From the NCBI GenBank assembly GCA_951640195.1, contig OX621171.1:1178001-1242000 (forward strand): a stretch of DNA of 64,000 bases, read 5' to 3'. The position numbers were made by a program, and so were the translations under genes. Every line of letters starts with the position of its first letter. Position 1 is the stretch's first letter. The notes under the pieces were generated by a model, which saw only the letters and a program-made list of their open reading frames with translations, had not been told where the DNA came from and searched no databases. The DNA comes from Porpolomopsis calyptriformis. Taxonomy: Eukaryota; Basidiomycota; Agaricomycetes; Agaricales; Hygrophoraceae. Positions 21,003-31,640 of this stretch are shown here, in pieces.

Positions 21003-24000
21003 ATGCGCTCCCTCTATTCGACAGAAAGTTGTTTGCTTTGGCATTGCGAACAAACAGTACCGGACTTCTCCCCTTCTCCTCTTTCTTCTCTCTGTAATAC
21101 TTCGACGGCATGTACATTACCGTATACCACCAAGCCCGTCAATGAAACTAGTCCCCCACTGCCCATGCCAAATGTGAACGTCGAGCGCCCCGAATCCCCT
21201 CAAACCCTCATTCCCGAACCACTGTCTCTCCCTTCTGTCGATTCAATCGACATCAACTCTCTTTTTTCCCCTCTGGAAATTGTTAACGCCATTAAGGAAC
21301 AAGCTAATTTTGCAATTCCCATTCTCTCCAAATGGTCTCACCCTGCCCGATCGCGAGAGATGACTCAGGACACGATCGATCAAATCAATTCCCTCACAAC
21401 AGAGAATGCCATCCGAGCCCTGAACGAACTCAAAGAACCCCATGTGTTCATTCGTGGTTCTGGAGGGAATCAACTAACTCTCAAAACTGTCATTACTACC
21501 CTGGATAACCATGCCGAACACCTTGCCACTGCTCTTATCGATAGCGGTTGTGAAGGTTCATGCATCGATGTTAAGTACGTTCGCGAACACGATCTACACA
21601 CCACCAAACTCGCCCGACCCATCCCTGTACACAACGCAGATGGACAACCCAACTCCGAAGGGCCCATCTCGGAAATGGTCGCGCTGGAGCTTAGGATCGG
21701 TTCCCACATCGAACAAATAAACTTCAGAATCATGAACCTTGGCAAGTCTCAAGTTTTCCTCGGACATGATTGGCTGAAACTCCATAATCCCTCTATTGAT
21801 TGGAAGACACATTCTCTCGTTCTCGATCGATGCTCTCCTGATTGTTATCCTTCTCCTTTCCCCGATTCCATTGATGTCAACAACCTCAACCTTGGGGATG
21901 GCGATCACCTACTCATGGTCGACTTCAACCCTGCCATCCAAATTTGGTTAGTCAGTATGAATTCACAGGATCTCGCAATCAAGGCCTGGGAAGAAGACCA
22001 GAAGAAAAACCGCACATGGAAAGAAATTGTACCCGAATACCTCCACGAATTCCAAGACGTCTTCACCAAGGAAGACTTCGACGAACTCCCCCCAAGTCGT
22101 CCCTGGGACCACGCGATTGAACTCCTCCCCAGAACCGAAGAGAAGCTCGACTGCAAGGTCTATCCCCTCTCCATGGACGAACGTGCTCAATTGGATGAGT
22201 TCTTGGAAGAAAACCTTGGTACTGGACAGATTCGCAAATCCATCTCTCCCATTGCCTCTCCCTTTTTCTTCATCAAAAAGAAGGATGGTCGACTACGCCC
22301 TATCCAGGACTACCGAAAACTCAATGATATGACCATCAAAAATCGATACCCCCTCCCTTTGATCAATGAACTGATCGATACCCTACAGAATGCCCGTTAC
22401 TTCACTAAGCTGGACATTCGCTGGGGATACAACAATGTTCGGATCAAGGAAGGAGATGAACACAAGGCTGCGTTCAGAACTAACCGCGGCCTATTCGAAC
22501 CACTAGTCATGTTTTTTGGTCTCACGAACTCGCCTGCCACATTTCAGAACATGATGAACGATATTTTCCACGTCCAAATCATTGAAGGACACGTCTTGGT
22601 ATACATCGACGACATCCTCATCTTCGACAAGGACCTTGAAACGCATCACCAACATGTCTACGAAGTTATGACCACACTTCGCGAACATAAGCTCTACCTC
22701 AAGCCAGAGAAATGCGATTTTGATCAACAACAAGTGGAATATCTCAGAGTAATTGTGTCTGAAGGCCATGTCAAAATGGACCCCGTCAAGGTTCAAGGGA
22801 TTACCGACTGGCCAACCCCCGAATGCAAGCGCGATGTTCAGGCCTTTCTTGGATTTTGCAACTTCTATCGTCGATTTATCCATCACTTCACTGGAATTGC
22901 CCGCCCCCTCAATGTGTTGACTGGAAACGCTCCTTTCAGCTGGACCCCTGAATGCCAGGACGCTTTCGACGCCCTGAAGACAATCATTACTACCTCTCCC
23001 GTCTTATCTATTGCCAACGATGACGACCTACTCCATGTGGAAACCGATGCCTCCGATTATGCCTTGGGCGCTGTGCTATCACAAAAACAAAATAATATCT
23101 GGAAGCCCATCGCCTATATCTCTAAATCATTTACACCCACGGAACGAAATTATCAGATCTACGACCGCGAATTACTCGCAATTATGACCGCACTCCAAGA
23201 GTTCAGGAAATGGCTCCTGTCTGCTAAGCAAGTCTTTGAGGTTTGGACGGATCACGCCAACCTCCAGTATTTCAAGCTGCCACAGAAGTTGAACAGACGC
23301 CAGGCTAGATGGCTCACGGAGCTGCAGGACTATCATTTTTCTCTCCACCACATCGCCGGCAAGGCCAACTCCAAGGCCAATATCCTGTCAAGACGACCGG
23401 GGTTTGAGAGGGGGGTGAACGACAATGACGACACTATTTTACTTCTGTCTAATCTTTTTCCTGCCCTGAATCACCCTATCGTAGACCTCCGACAGGTTCA
23501 ACATGAGATTGAACCTACTAATTTCCGCTCACGAATCCGGAATTCATATCGCAACAAAGAGACACAAACCACACTCCTTCAAGAAAAACGCGAAAACGAT
23601 TGGAAGACCCAGGACGACGGCATCAAGACCTTCCTGGACCGAATCTACGTCTCTAGGGATTTCTCTCTCCGCGGCGACATCATCGCCCAATACCATGACA
23701 ACCCTCTCTCCGGACACTATGGCTCCTTCAAAACCACCGAAGCCGTGTGTCGCGACTACTGGTGGCCCACCATCAAGAGAGACGTCAACACCTATGTCCG
23801 TGGTTGCGAAACATGTCAACGCACCAAAGCCTCTCGACTACCTGCGAAGACCCCTTTGCACCCCTTCGATCCCTCTACCCGACCCTGGGATACGATCACA
23901 GTTGATCTCATTGGCCCCATACCTGAATGCCAGGGCTATAACGCGATTCTCACCATTGTTGATCACTTCTCCAAGGCAGTTAAGTTCGAGGACACTCACA

Positions 24001-25226
24001 TCAAACTGAACTCTGAGGGATTCGCCAAGATCATCCGGGATCGAGTCATCCGAGACCATGGCGTTCCCCGACGTATCATCCACGATCGCGATCTGCGATT
24101 TGTTTCCAAATTCATGACCAACCTCTTTCGCCTTCTGGGCACCTCCCAGAATGTTTCTACCGCTTACCATCCCCAAACCGATGGCCAATCCGAATGAATG
24201 AATCAGACGCTTGAGCAGTACCTCCGCATCTTCATCAACCATCGTCAGGATAATTGGAAGGAATGGCTCGCGTTGGCAGAGTTCTCGTACAATAACTCTG
24301 TCCATGCTGCCACACGACAAACTCCCTTCTATGTCAACTACGGCCAAAACCCTTGGATGGGAAGTGATACCGCAGAGGAATTCCGAAATGAGTCCGCAAC
24401 CCAATTCGCTGATCGGATGAAAAAGGTCCATCAAGAAGCCGAAACTGCCCTCAAGGAAGCAAACGAGAGAATGAAAACCACTCATGACAAACATGTCCGG
24501 ACCACACAAGAATACTTGCTAGGAGATAAAGTATGGTTGGCTGCCACCAACATCAAAACCAAACGACCCATGAAGAAGCTGGACAATAAATGCTTTGGAC
24601 CCTTCAAGGTCATTGAGAAGGTCGGTCGCTCCGCCTATAAACTTGAACTCCCTCGCGAATGGCTAGGACTATATCTGGTTTTCAATGAGTCATATCTCTC
24701 CCCCTACCGTCCCCCTTCCTTTCCAAATCAAAAAAGACCCCCTCCTCCTCCCCCACTCCAACTGGAAGACGACGTCGAGTATGTCGTCGATGAAATTCTG
24801 GATTCCCAATTACGAAAAGGGAAACTTCAATACCTCGTGCACTGGGAAGGTTACACCAGTGAGGAGAATACCTGGGAACCCAAAGCCAATGTCAAGAACT
24901 CTCAGGAACTGGTCGATGAATTCCATGCTCTCCGTCCCAAACGACCAGCCCCAAGGCTTCAACTATGTGTCATTCACATGGACGACTTCTTCGGAATTGA
25001 TGAACAGCTCTACGACCCCATCACAGACTCAACGGGTGAAGACTACAAACTGCCCAAGGTCAGTGATAACATTGACGTTCTCATCCCACTGTCCCCAACA
25101 GAAGTCGACCGACTCCTCGATCGTGACTTCAATGGTTCCGCCCTTCTTCCTCCCCTTCCGCCTACCGCACGACGAGTTTGGATTTACGAGTCAGGACCAG
25201 TGAATGCGATCACAGTTGTTCTATGA
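21003..25226 (+). pseudogene. Pol polyprotein of element E with chromodomain; one nonsense codon
   Basis: Domain order: aspartic protease with LIDSGCEGS (near residue 180), reverse transcriptase with FFIKKKDGRLRPIQDYR and catalytic YIDDILIF (near 530), RNase H with ETDASDYALGAVL and HHIAGKANSKANILSR, integrase zinc finger (H...H...CETCQ), integrase core with TVDLIGP and DRDLRF, and after the break LAEFSYNNSVHAATRQTPF supplying the catalytic glutamate. The C terminus has a chromodomain (YVVDEILDSQLRKGKLQYLV, HWEGYTSEENTWEP), which directs chromoviruses to heterochromatin. TGA at 24195-24197 lies where the family has arginine, so a single C to T change in CGA explains it. A tail of about 90 residues follows the chromodomain. 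Confidence 0.92.
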
Positions 25227-25408
25227 TTGGATGATCGAGCCCAAGAACTCCGACTCTATCAACTCGTCTCTCCCTTATCTGCTTTGGAAATCCGTCGTCG
25301 ATACCAATACCATCTCCCGACTTCTCCCTGTTACGTGCCAAGGTGGCTACTCCGAGACTGTTCAAGACATCTCCAACGCCTACGTTAACATCGCGCGGAC
25401 GCGAATTT

Positions 25409-25421
25409 GAAGAGAGGGTGA
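25409..25421 (+). other. Polypurine tract of element E
   Basis: gaagagagggtga ends directly at the 3' LTR (25422). This is the usual primer for plus-strand DNA synthesis. Confidence 0.8.
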
Positions 25422-25900
25422 TGTTACGATTTCTCACTTTTCATCCACTTGTCCCCTGTCCGTGACTCCTGTGACCTGTCACACTCGATTCATTGACCAC
25501 CATGACCGTGATGTGACACATGACACCACCAACTGGACTTCCACCCACTTTCCTTTCCATTTCTCCCTTTCGCTTATCTTATCTTATCTCCTTATCTAAT
25601 CTTATCTTATCGCTAATCCTCATAGATTGGAGACGTTTACGCTATTGGTCAATGAAGACGTGCTCCGCAGTTACTCCACAGTAGCTGCACAAGGCTGCGC
25701 ATTGCTATGCATTGGTCAGCCGTTCCATGGAACATCCCCGTAGCAATCACTATCACATTCCAGACTCAGATAGATATAAGTAGAGTACGATACGCTTGTA
25801 TCTTCCTTAGTCTTGAATTTCAACAACGTTTCCCCTAGTTTATGCACTAGGCTCCTTGTTGTCCCCGGAAGCTACCTGAGACCTCACCGCCGACGTAACA
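25422..25900 (+). repeat. 3' LTR of element E
   Basis: It is 479 bp, TGTTACG...CGTAACA, and followed by the CCCAG duplication. By eye it differs from the 5' LTR at 12 sites, all transitions, with no indels. Ten of the 12 lie in CpG contexts. Confidence 0.95.
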
Positions 25901-27017
25901 CCCAGTGTCTTAGAGGTGGGGAATACAAAAATCCCAAGTTATGGACCATTTGGGGTACCACAATCAGTTATATAAGGGGTATAGGGGGGTATATCTCCAA
26001 CTTATTACAGACATCTTTAAACATCATGATTTCATGTTCAATCAATAGCACCAGTGTCATAGATGCTCGGAATAACAATATATGGATAGAATAAGGCACT
26101 CCAATAAGTTATATAAAGGGTATGAGGGAGTATATCTCTAACTTATCACAGACCTCTTTAAACATCACAATTTCATGTTCAATCAATAGCACCAGTGTCA
26201 TAGATGCTCAGAATAACAATATATAGTTAGAATGATGTACTGCAATAAGCTATATAAGGGGTATGGGGGAGTATATCTCCAACTTATCACAGACCTCTTT
26301 AAACATCACAATTTTATGTTCAAACAATAGCACCAGTGTTATAGATGCTCTGAACGACAATATATGGATAGAATGAGGCACTGCAATAAGCTATATAAAG
26401 GGTATGGGGGAGTATATCTCTAACTTATCACAGAGCTCTTTAAATATCGGGATTCCATGTTCAATCAATAACATCAGTGTTACAAACATTGGGAATAGTC
26501 TAATCCTCATGTATGAATTGACTAGGGTGCTGCAATAAGTATATAAGATATTATGGGGTGGTATACCTTTAACTTATCAGAGAGCTCTCTAAGCATCGGG
26601 ATTTTATGTTAAATCAATAGCATTAGTGTTACAAAGGTCAGGAGTAGTCTAATCCTCATGTGTGGAATAATTGGGGTATAGTATGTAAGAAGTATCAGAT
26701 GATATACCTTCAACTTATCACAGAGCTCTCCGAGTATCAGTATTTTATGTTCAATCAATAGCATGAGTGTTACAAAGGTTAGGAATAGTCCAATCATCAT
26801 GTGTGGATTAACTGGGGTACCACAATAAGTATACAAGAGGTATGGGAGGGTATACCTTCAACTTACCAGAGAGCCCTCTAAGCATCAGGATTTTATGTTC
26901 AATCAATAGCATTGGTGCTACAAACATCAGGAGTAGTCCAATCCTCATGTGCGGAATAATTGGGGTACCATAATTAGTATGCAAGAGGTATCAGAGGTTA
27001 TACCTTCAACTTCTCAC
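25901..27017. repeat. Tandem array, part 2 (141-149-bp units)
   Basis: Repeats of acttatcacagagctctttaaa with spacing of 141, 141, about 149, 141 and about 148 bp (anchors near 26150, 26291, 26432, 26581, 26722, 26870). Each unit carries ttcaatcaatagca, tataagggg and ggggtacc-like strings. The part begins with the CCCAG duplication of element E and ends with CTCAC (27013-27017), the target of the next insertion. Confidence 0.9.
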
Positions 27018-27228
27018 TGTCACAACTGTAGTTGCAAGTCTTTTCGTCAATCACAAGGCAGGCCTTGGAGCTTAATAAGTCTAGTAGGATGTAGAAGAAA
27101 GTTCTGACAGGGACATCCTCGTAAAGGGTGATGATTCCTTCTGAGTTGAGTTTTACTTCTACAAAGAAGTTGTTCTGCGAGTTGAATCCGTTGCGTGCCT
27201 CTGCTGAGAGTTTAGGGAATATGGGCAT
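27018..27228 (-). CDS. Conserved open frame leaving LTR-A on the minus strand (partial)
   Basis: The frame starts at ATG 27228 (MPIFPKLSAEARNGF) and runs open to the LTR edge (TCNYSCD), where it enters unrelated flank. The same frame is open in copy 2 (32431-32638), with about 62 of 70 residues shared and mostly conservative changes. A TATA box on the same strand lies at 27371-27378. In a full-length element this frame would continue past the LTR into the internal region, so it may be the start of a gag-like gene. I do not recognise a domain. Confidence 0.5.
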
Positions 27229-27370
27229 GAACGATTGGCTCAGTAGTTATGGGTTTATGTTTCTCTTTTCTTGTTCTGATGGAAAAGAAGTCTGATGATT
27301 CTGATTGCGTTTGTGCTACTACAAGTAATCTCACAGGAGGACGAAGTGATGATCCGCTTCGCCCTCAGGG

Positions 27371-27378
27371 TTTATATA
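27371..27378 (-). promoter_or_regulatory. Minus-strand TATA box in LTR-A
   Basis: tatataaa on the minus strand, within actatataaaccctgag, about 145 bp upstream of the ATG at 27228. It is conserved in copy 2 near 32787-32795. Confidence 0.55.
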
Positions 27379-27679
27379 GTATTTCTAAAATGGGAGTCAT
27401 TATGAGTCAGCCTCCGCAGTCACCCCATTTTCTATTGTTCACAGCCTTCAATTAAGGTTTGCCATTGTGCCTAGTCATTCTTCAAAAGGCTGTGTGCTTC
27501 TGATGACTCAATTCTATTGGGCATAGCCTTCCGCAGAATGAGGCTGTGTTATCTCATGACTGGTTTCTATTGTTCTTCTGGTCATGAGATCGCCGTTGTT
27601 TCTATCTCTTACCCGGCGTATCGGGTTTCTCTTCTTTGACTGAGGAACCTCCTTTTGGTCTTCCCTTTGTGTCTGGGCA

Positions 27680-27687
27680 TATAAAAG
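27680..27687 (+). promoter_or_regulatory. Plus-strand TATA box in LTR-A
   Basis: tataaaag lies 48 bp before the ATG at 27735 of the mini-gene. Copy 2 keeps tataaaag near 33097. Confidence 0.6.
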
Positions 27688-27734
27688 GTGTGGGGTTGTA
27701 TCCCTACGCTTCAGTTTAATCCTTGTCAATCATC

Positions 27735-28566
27735 ATGACTCCTTCCCACCAAGGCCACTACGTTCGATTCTTCAAGCAGTCTGGAGTGGTGCACCGCACC
27801 GCTCCTGTCTTTCTCGATTGCGATTCGTTTCATTACTACCTTCAGCGCATCCCTTCCGACGCCGACCTCTGCTGGTCTTCCTTCTCTTGTTTTGCTTGCA
27901 GTGGCAAGCATAAGGTCAGAAAGTGTCCGTATGTTCGCTGGCCAATCCAGCATGTTTGTGGCTTGATGGAGGATCCACTTGGTATGTATCTTGTTTTGTC
28001 TTTATTAGTCTGTGTTTATTGATAATAGGCTTTCCCTTTTTAGCTTGGGATGATGACGCCCCTCCTCCCACCTCCAAGCTCCCTTTGGAGGAGCAAGTTG
28101 ATTGGAGTTCCGACCGTTGGGGGTATCCCCTCCCCTTTGATGATGCTAAGCCTGAGGACTTGGCTACCAGCCCCCCTTTCTGTCCTTGGACCCCTGGTCC
28201 AACAAGTGTTTTGTCTAGTGGTGAGCCTTTAACTCTCTCGCTCTCTTCATAGTTGCTGATTCCCTGTCTTTTTTAGTCAAAGATTTGTCGTTGTCGTTGA
28301 CTAACGTCAACGTCAAGATTGAGGAGGAAGAAGTTCCTCCCAGTTTGTTGTGGAGTCCCACCAACGATTGGTTGGGTGAGGAAGCGAGAAAGATAGCGAT
28401 GGGTTTCGTCGAAGGGAAGGCTGCCGAGTTGCAGGCCTCCGGTGGTGACACCAATGGGGCAATTTACTGGGGTAATAAGTTGGCCGCATTAGATGGTCAA
28501 GTAGTCTCAAGTTTCATAGAGTTCTTGAGGGACAGTATGGTGCAAGAGATTGCCAAGACGGACTAG
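27735..28566 (+). CDS. Intron-bearing mini-gene inside LTR-A, cysteine-rich zinc-knuckle-like protein
   Basis: ATG at 27735 opens MTPSHQGHYVRFFKQSG. The first exon ends after HVCGLMEDPL at a GTATGT donor near 27981. An intron of about 60 bases ends CCTTTTTAG. The second exon (AWDDDAPPPTSKLPLEEQVD...) ends near SVLS. A second intron ends TCTTTTTTAG near 28276, and the third exon (LTNVNVKIEEEEVPPSLLW ... GRKIAMGF-like, AELQASGGDTNGAIYWGN) closes at TAG 28564-28566. The motif CFACSGKHKVRKC is CX2CX3HX4C, close to a CCHC zinc knuckle, so nucleic-acid binding is possible. Both introns are retained at the same places in copies 2 and 3. This copy has no stop in the spliced path. I know no named family. 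Confidence 0.65.
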
Positions 28567-28624
28567 TTTGGATAGTTAGTCAGACATGGACTCCCCCTTC
28601 CTTTGTATAAATAGTTTCCACTGC

Positions 28625-28630
28625 CAATAA
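28625..28630 (+). terminator. AATAAA polyadenylation signal in LTR-A
   Basis: aataaa 59 bp after the mini-gene stop, also present in copy 3. It closes a complete TATA-gene-AATAAA unit within the repeat. Confidence 0.6.
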
Positions 28631-28723
28631 AGACAGCCCCCTTTCCAAAGAGAACAGGCAAAGAAAAGAAAAGAACGAAGAAAAGAGAGGAATTTTAAGA
28701 GAGTGAACGCCAATTTCATGACA

Positions 28724-28870
28724 CTCACAGAGCTCTCTAACCATCAGCATGTTATATTCAATCAATAGCATTAGTGTAATAACATCCCAGAATAACTATA
28801 TCCCCATGGGCAGACTGATTGGGGTACCACAATGAGTGGTGTAAGGCATATAGGTAGAATAGACCTGTGA
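28724..28870. repeat. Tandem array, part 3
   Basis: After the CTCAC duplication the array resumes with cagagctctctaaccatcagc and ttcaatcaatagcattagtg, one more decayed unit. Confidence 0.8.
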
Positions 28871-29212
28871 ATATATAATCTTCAAATTGATACATCAGCT
28901 ACTAGATTGCTCTAATCCTGGCTCATCTGTGTACTCTAATGAATCGGAATCAGAATCAGACTCTAAATCTGCCCATTCCCTAGCAGCCTTGACTCTTGAC
29001 TGAGTTCTACCTACTATATATCTTCCTGAACCTGAATCTTCTCTCTCCGCATCTTTCCTATAGTTCTTGTGGTCAGATGACTCAGTCAGTTCCAACACCT
29101 CAGCTCAAACTCACTCAGTTTTGATCCAATCAGCTCAAGTCAGGTATCGTGGAAATGCCCCAGACTAGGGCTAGACCCTCATGGCAGTGGCGTGGGAATC
29201 AGTGATATGTCT
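28871..29212. other. Unassigned stretch
   Basis: It contains a 67-codon minus-strand frame (29098-28895) rich in acidic and serine residues, with no recognisable family. I see nothing firm here. Confidence 0.4.
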
Positions 29213-29790
29213 GCTTCGTGTATGAGAACTGAACACAGAACAAGGTGCAAGGATGACTATAAAGAGTCTCGACACAGTCTATGATTGATAATCGTGGATA
29301 GGGAGTCTTCGATCATTCGCGAACGTGATTGATCGGGGAATCAGGAGAATCAGAGAATCGAAAGAGGAAGTCTTAGAAGATCTAGAGAGGATCTAGACTC
29401 GAGAGCGAGAGAGAAGCAAATATCTAACTTGTTGGATCACTAGCTACAATATACAGTATATATATCTTCTAGTACAAGGATCCCTTTGAATGTATATAAT
29501 AAAAGGGGAGCCTCTCTAATGATCTAAGGGGAAAGTAGTGAATGGGAATGAAGAAGTCAAATGAAAAGGGAGAAATAGAAGAGAACTGATGCCTTTGAAT
29601 AGTGTCTTCCCTTTGATATACAAACTTTCATTTGCGTTCGGAGCGTTCGATGATTCTTGAACTCATTCGGGACGTTCGGGAGCTATCGGGAGCGTTCGGA
29701 GGGTTTGAGTTCGTGTTCGAAGGACTTGATAGGCATCTAGTATTCATATAGTTGAATATACAGTGCTCAGGGGATAGAGGGGTTGTATCA
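29213..29790 (-). repeat. LTR of the B/F retrotransposon family (578 bp)
   Basis: It matches, in reverse orientation, the LTR at 33899-34506, and in the same orientation that at 60979-61585, from tgatatgtctgc to ggttgtatca. The flanking five bases (atcag and tcgga) do not match, so it is not a clean solo LTR and may be a recombinant or a truncated end. Confidence 0.8.
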
Positions 29791-31640
29791 TCGGATTAGT
29801 CATTGTGGAGATATAGGATCAGAGGTTGGATAGGACTAGGCATTTTTCCCCCTAACCTCCTGGACTCAATTCTTGACAGATTCAGCTGAGAATTAGCATT
29901 CAGGGAGCGAATTGCATCCTCTAGAGCCCACACTATCGGCATTTTCCTAAAAAGGAAAATTTACACATTTATCAATACTCCCCTCTAGAAGGTATTTTTA
30001 TAGGAGAGAGGGGTAATTACATAGGCTATAGTGTACAAATAAGAAAGTGGGAGCTTGGGTAAGTAGAAATAGCAGGGGATTAGCACAGTGGGGAAGAAGC
30101 TGGAGTAGGGGAGTAAGTGTATATGTCAAATTAATAGTGTTTAGAACTAAGTTAATATCAAGATAAGCTCTAATTCCAAACCACTAGCCTACTATATATA
30201 TATAATAGGTAGCTGTCCCAGTAACTACTATAACTGGGGCCTGAGCAGGTGTTACTAAGGCTATACACATATTTATATAGCTAATAAGAGAATAACTATA
30301 AATAATAAAATAGAATTAGATGTCCAATATCCAATAACTAAGCTTGCTTGCTATCTAGGTAGCTACAAGGAGTTGCAATTGTAATAGCATAGTAACTACT
30401 AGTAATAAAGCAAATAACTATAGATACTAGTTACTTTAGGTATCCCAATTATCTATTGTGGTCTTGGTTCATAGGGGATTAGAGCTAGAATCTAAGCTTA
30501 GATAAAGCCATTCCACAGCTGTAAGTAAAAGGGACATTCTATAAGAGATGATAAAACTATTGTAGAGTTAAAATTAAGCTTATGTAATAGAAGTCTTTGA
30601 GGTGAACTTGTTAATAAGGTATCTGAAGTGTCTAAGTATATGCTAAGGTCTTATATATAGGGGATATTTCAGTACTTAATGATAGATGGAAATATATAAA
30701 ATAACATCAGTAGGTAACTTAGAGGGAGTAGGTCTAGAGTGTATGTGAAATATATCTAGAGGTCTGTCAAAAAGATGTTTTAGGGGTTCTAGTAGTTAGC
30801 ACTATTAAGAATTATAAGGAGAGTTATTAGTGCATATTTGTTGTAGATACAAAACTTCTACAAGTTTTGCAGAGGGGTGTAGAAAAGTATTGGAAGGTGT
30901 TAGAGTTTGACTTAGATAGTTTTTTTGAGGTTATAGAGATTGTGGTTAGAGTTATAATATTACCTTAGGTATTATCCACCAAGTTACCTTAGATAATATT
31001 TAGTTACCTAAGCATTATAGTTGAAGTGACTAGTTACTTGAGGTGTCTAGTCACCCCAGGTACCCAGTCATCCCAGGTGCCTAGTCACCCCAGGTGCTTA
31101 GTCACTTGAGGTACTTAGTTATGTAAAGTGTCTGCTCATATTCTTATCAGTAATAGACCTTAGTGCTAAGTCATACAGTCAAGGACCAGTCCTTGAGGTG
31201 GTACCAGTCCTTGAGTAAAATTGAATTTAAATAAAAACTATACTACATTCTGGCCTCAGACTTTCTTTCAGTATCATCTAGCATCTATTAAGCACCAACA
31301 GCAAGAGTCTTGAGAGTCATGTTATAGTAATGATGTTTGAGGCCATGAATTTATGCAATTTCAGCAAACAAGTGAAATTTTCGAGCTTGGTTCTGCAATT
31401 TTCTCCATTTAATTTTCATTGTTTTTTCTGGCCATTACTATTACCAGCTCCTAACACTATTAAGAATTCATTCAGACCATAATCCAGAGTGTGTGCAATA
31501 AGAAACTGCTGAGGACAGTGTTGAGGTCATCCAAATGCATGTCACATCACACTTCCAGATTTGGCCATCAATGCACCTGCTTATATATGCCTGGATGTTC
31601 GCATTCCAAAACAAAGGAACAACAAATTTACAATGCTTTA
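29791..31640. other. AT-rich stretch, no gene recognised
   Basis: Low-GC DNA with many stops in all frames. It includes a small hairpin at 29941-29960 (attttcct...aggaaaat) and a 17-bp tandem repeat near 31041-31125. It is probably decayed transposon sequence; the family cannot be told. Confidence 0.5.
31041..31125. repeat. 17-bp tandem repeat (ctagtcaccccaggtgc)
   Basis: Five to six imperfect units of 16-18 bp vary at the cccc/ctt and ggtgc/ggtac positions. Confidence 0.7.

Larger units (their letters stand above)
18479..25900 (+). mobile_element. Near-complete Ty3/gypsy chromovirus retrotransposon (element E)
   Basis: The 7.4-kb element has two 479-bp LTRs (TG...CA), a 5-bp target duplication CCCAG at 18474-18478 and 25901-25905, a self-complementary primer site, gag with a zinc knuckle, pol in the order protease-RT-RNase H-integrase with a chromodomain, and a purine tract before the 3' LTR. 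It sits in one unit of the tandem array. The LTRs differ at 12 positions by my count, all transitions. A nonsense codon in integrase and a frame break in gag make it non-autonomous. Confidence 0.95.
27018..28723 (+). repeat. LTR-A copy 1: 1706-bp solo-LTR-like insertion with coding content
   Basis: It starts TGTCACAACTG and ends TTTCATGACA (TGTCA...TGACA), and is flanked by the 5-bp duplication CTCAC (27013-27017 and 28724-28728). It interrupts the tandem array. These are the hallmarks of an LTR, here without an internal region (solo LTR). Two further copies lie at 32431-33898 and 63154-64000 (reverse). It contains two divergent TATA boxes, an intron-bearing gene and an AATAAA. A non-LTR origin cannot be excluded because no full-length element is in the window. 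Confidence 0.8.

Noticed and set aside
23838..24509. Minus-strand 223-codon frame opposite integrase
   Set aside because: Shadow of pol; no independent motifs.
26609..26836. Hydrophobic-looking minus-strand frame in the tandem array
   Set aside because: It simply translates two repeat units and repeats itself; no sign of selection.
29213..29790. Calling this a clean solo LTR
   Set aside because: The flanking pentamers (atcag, tcgga) do not match, so it is left as an LTR fragment or recombinant.
30760..30960. Possible further Tc1 or other transposase fossil
   Set aside because: Only scattered similarity by eye; no motif that can be defended.
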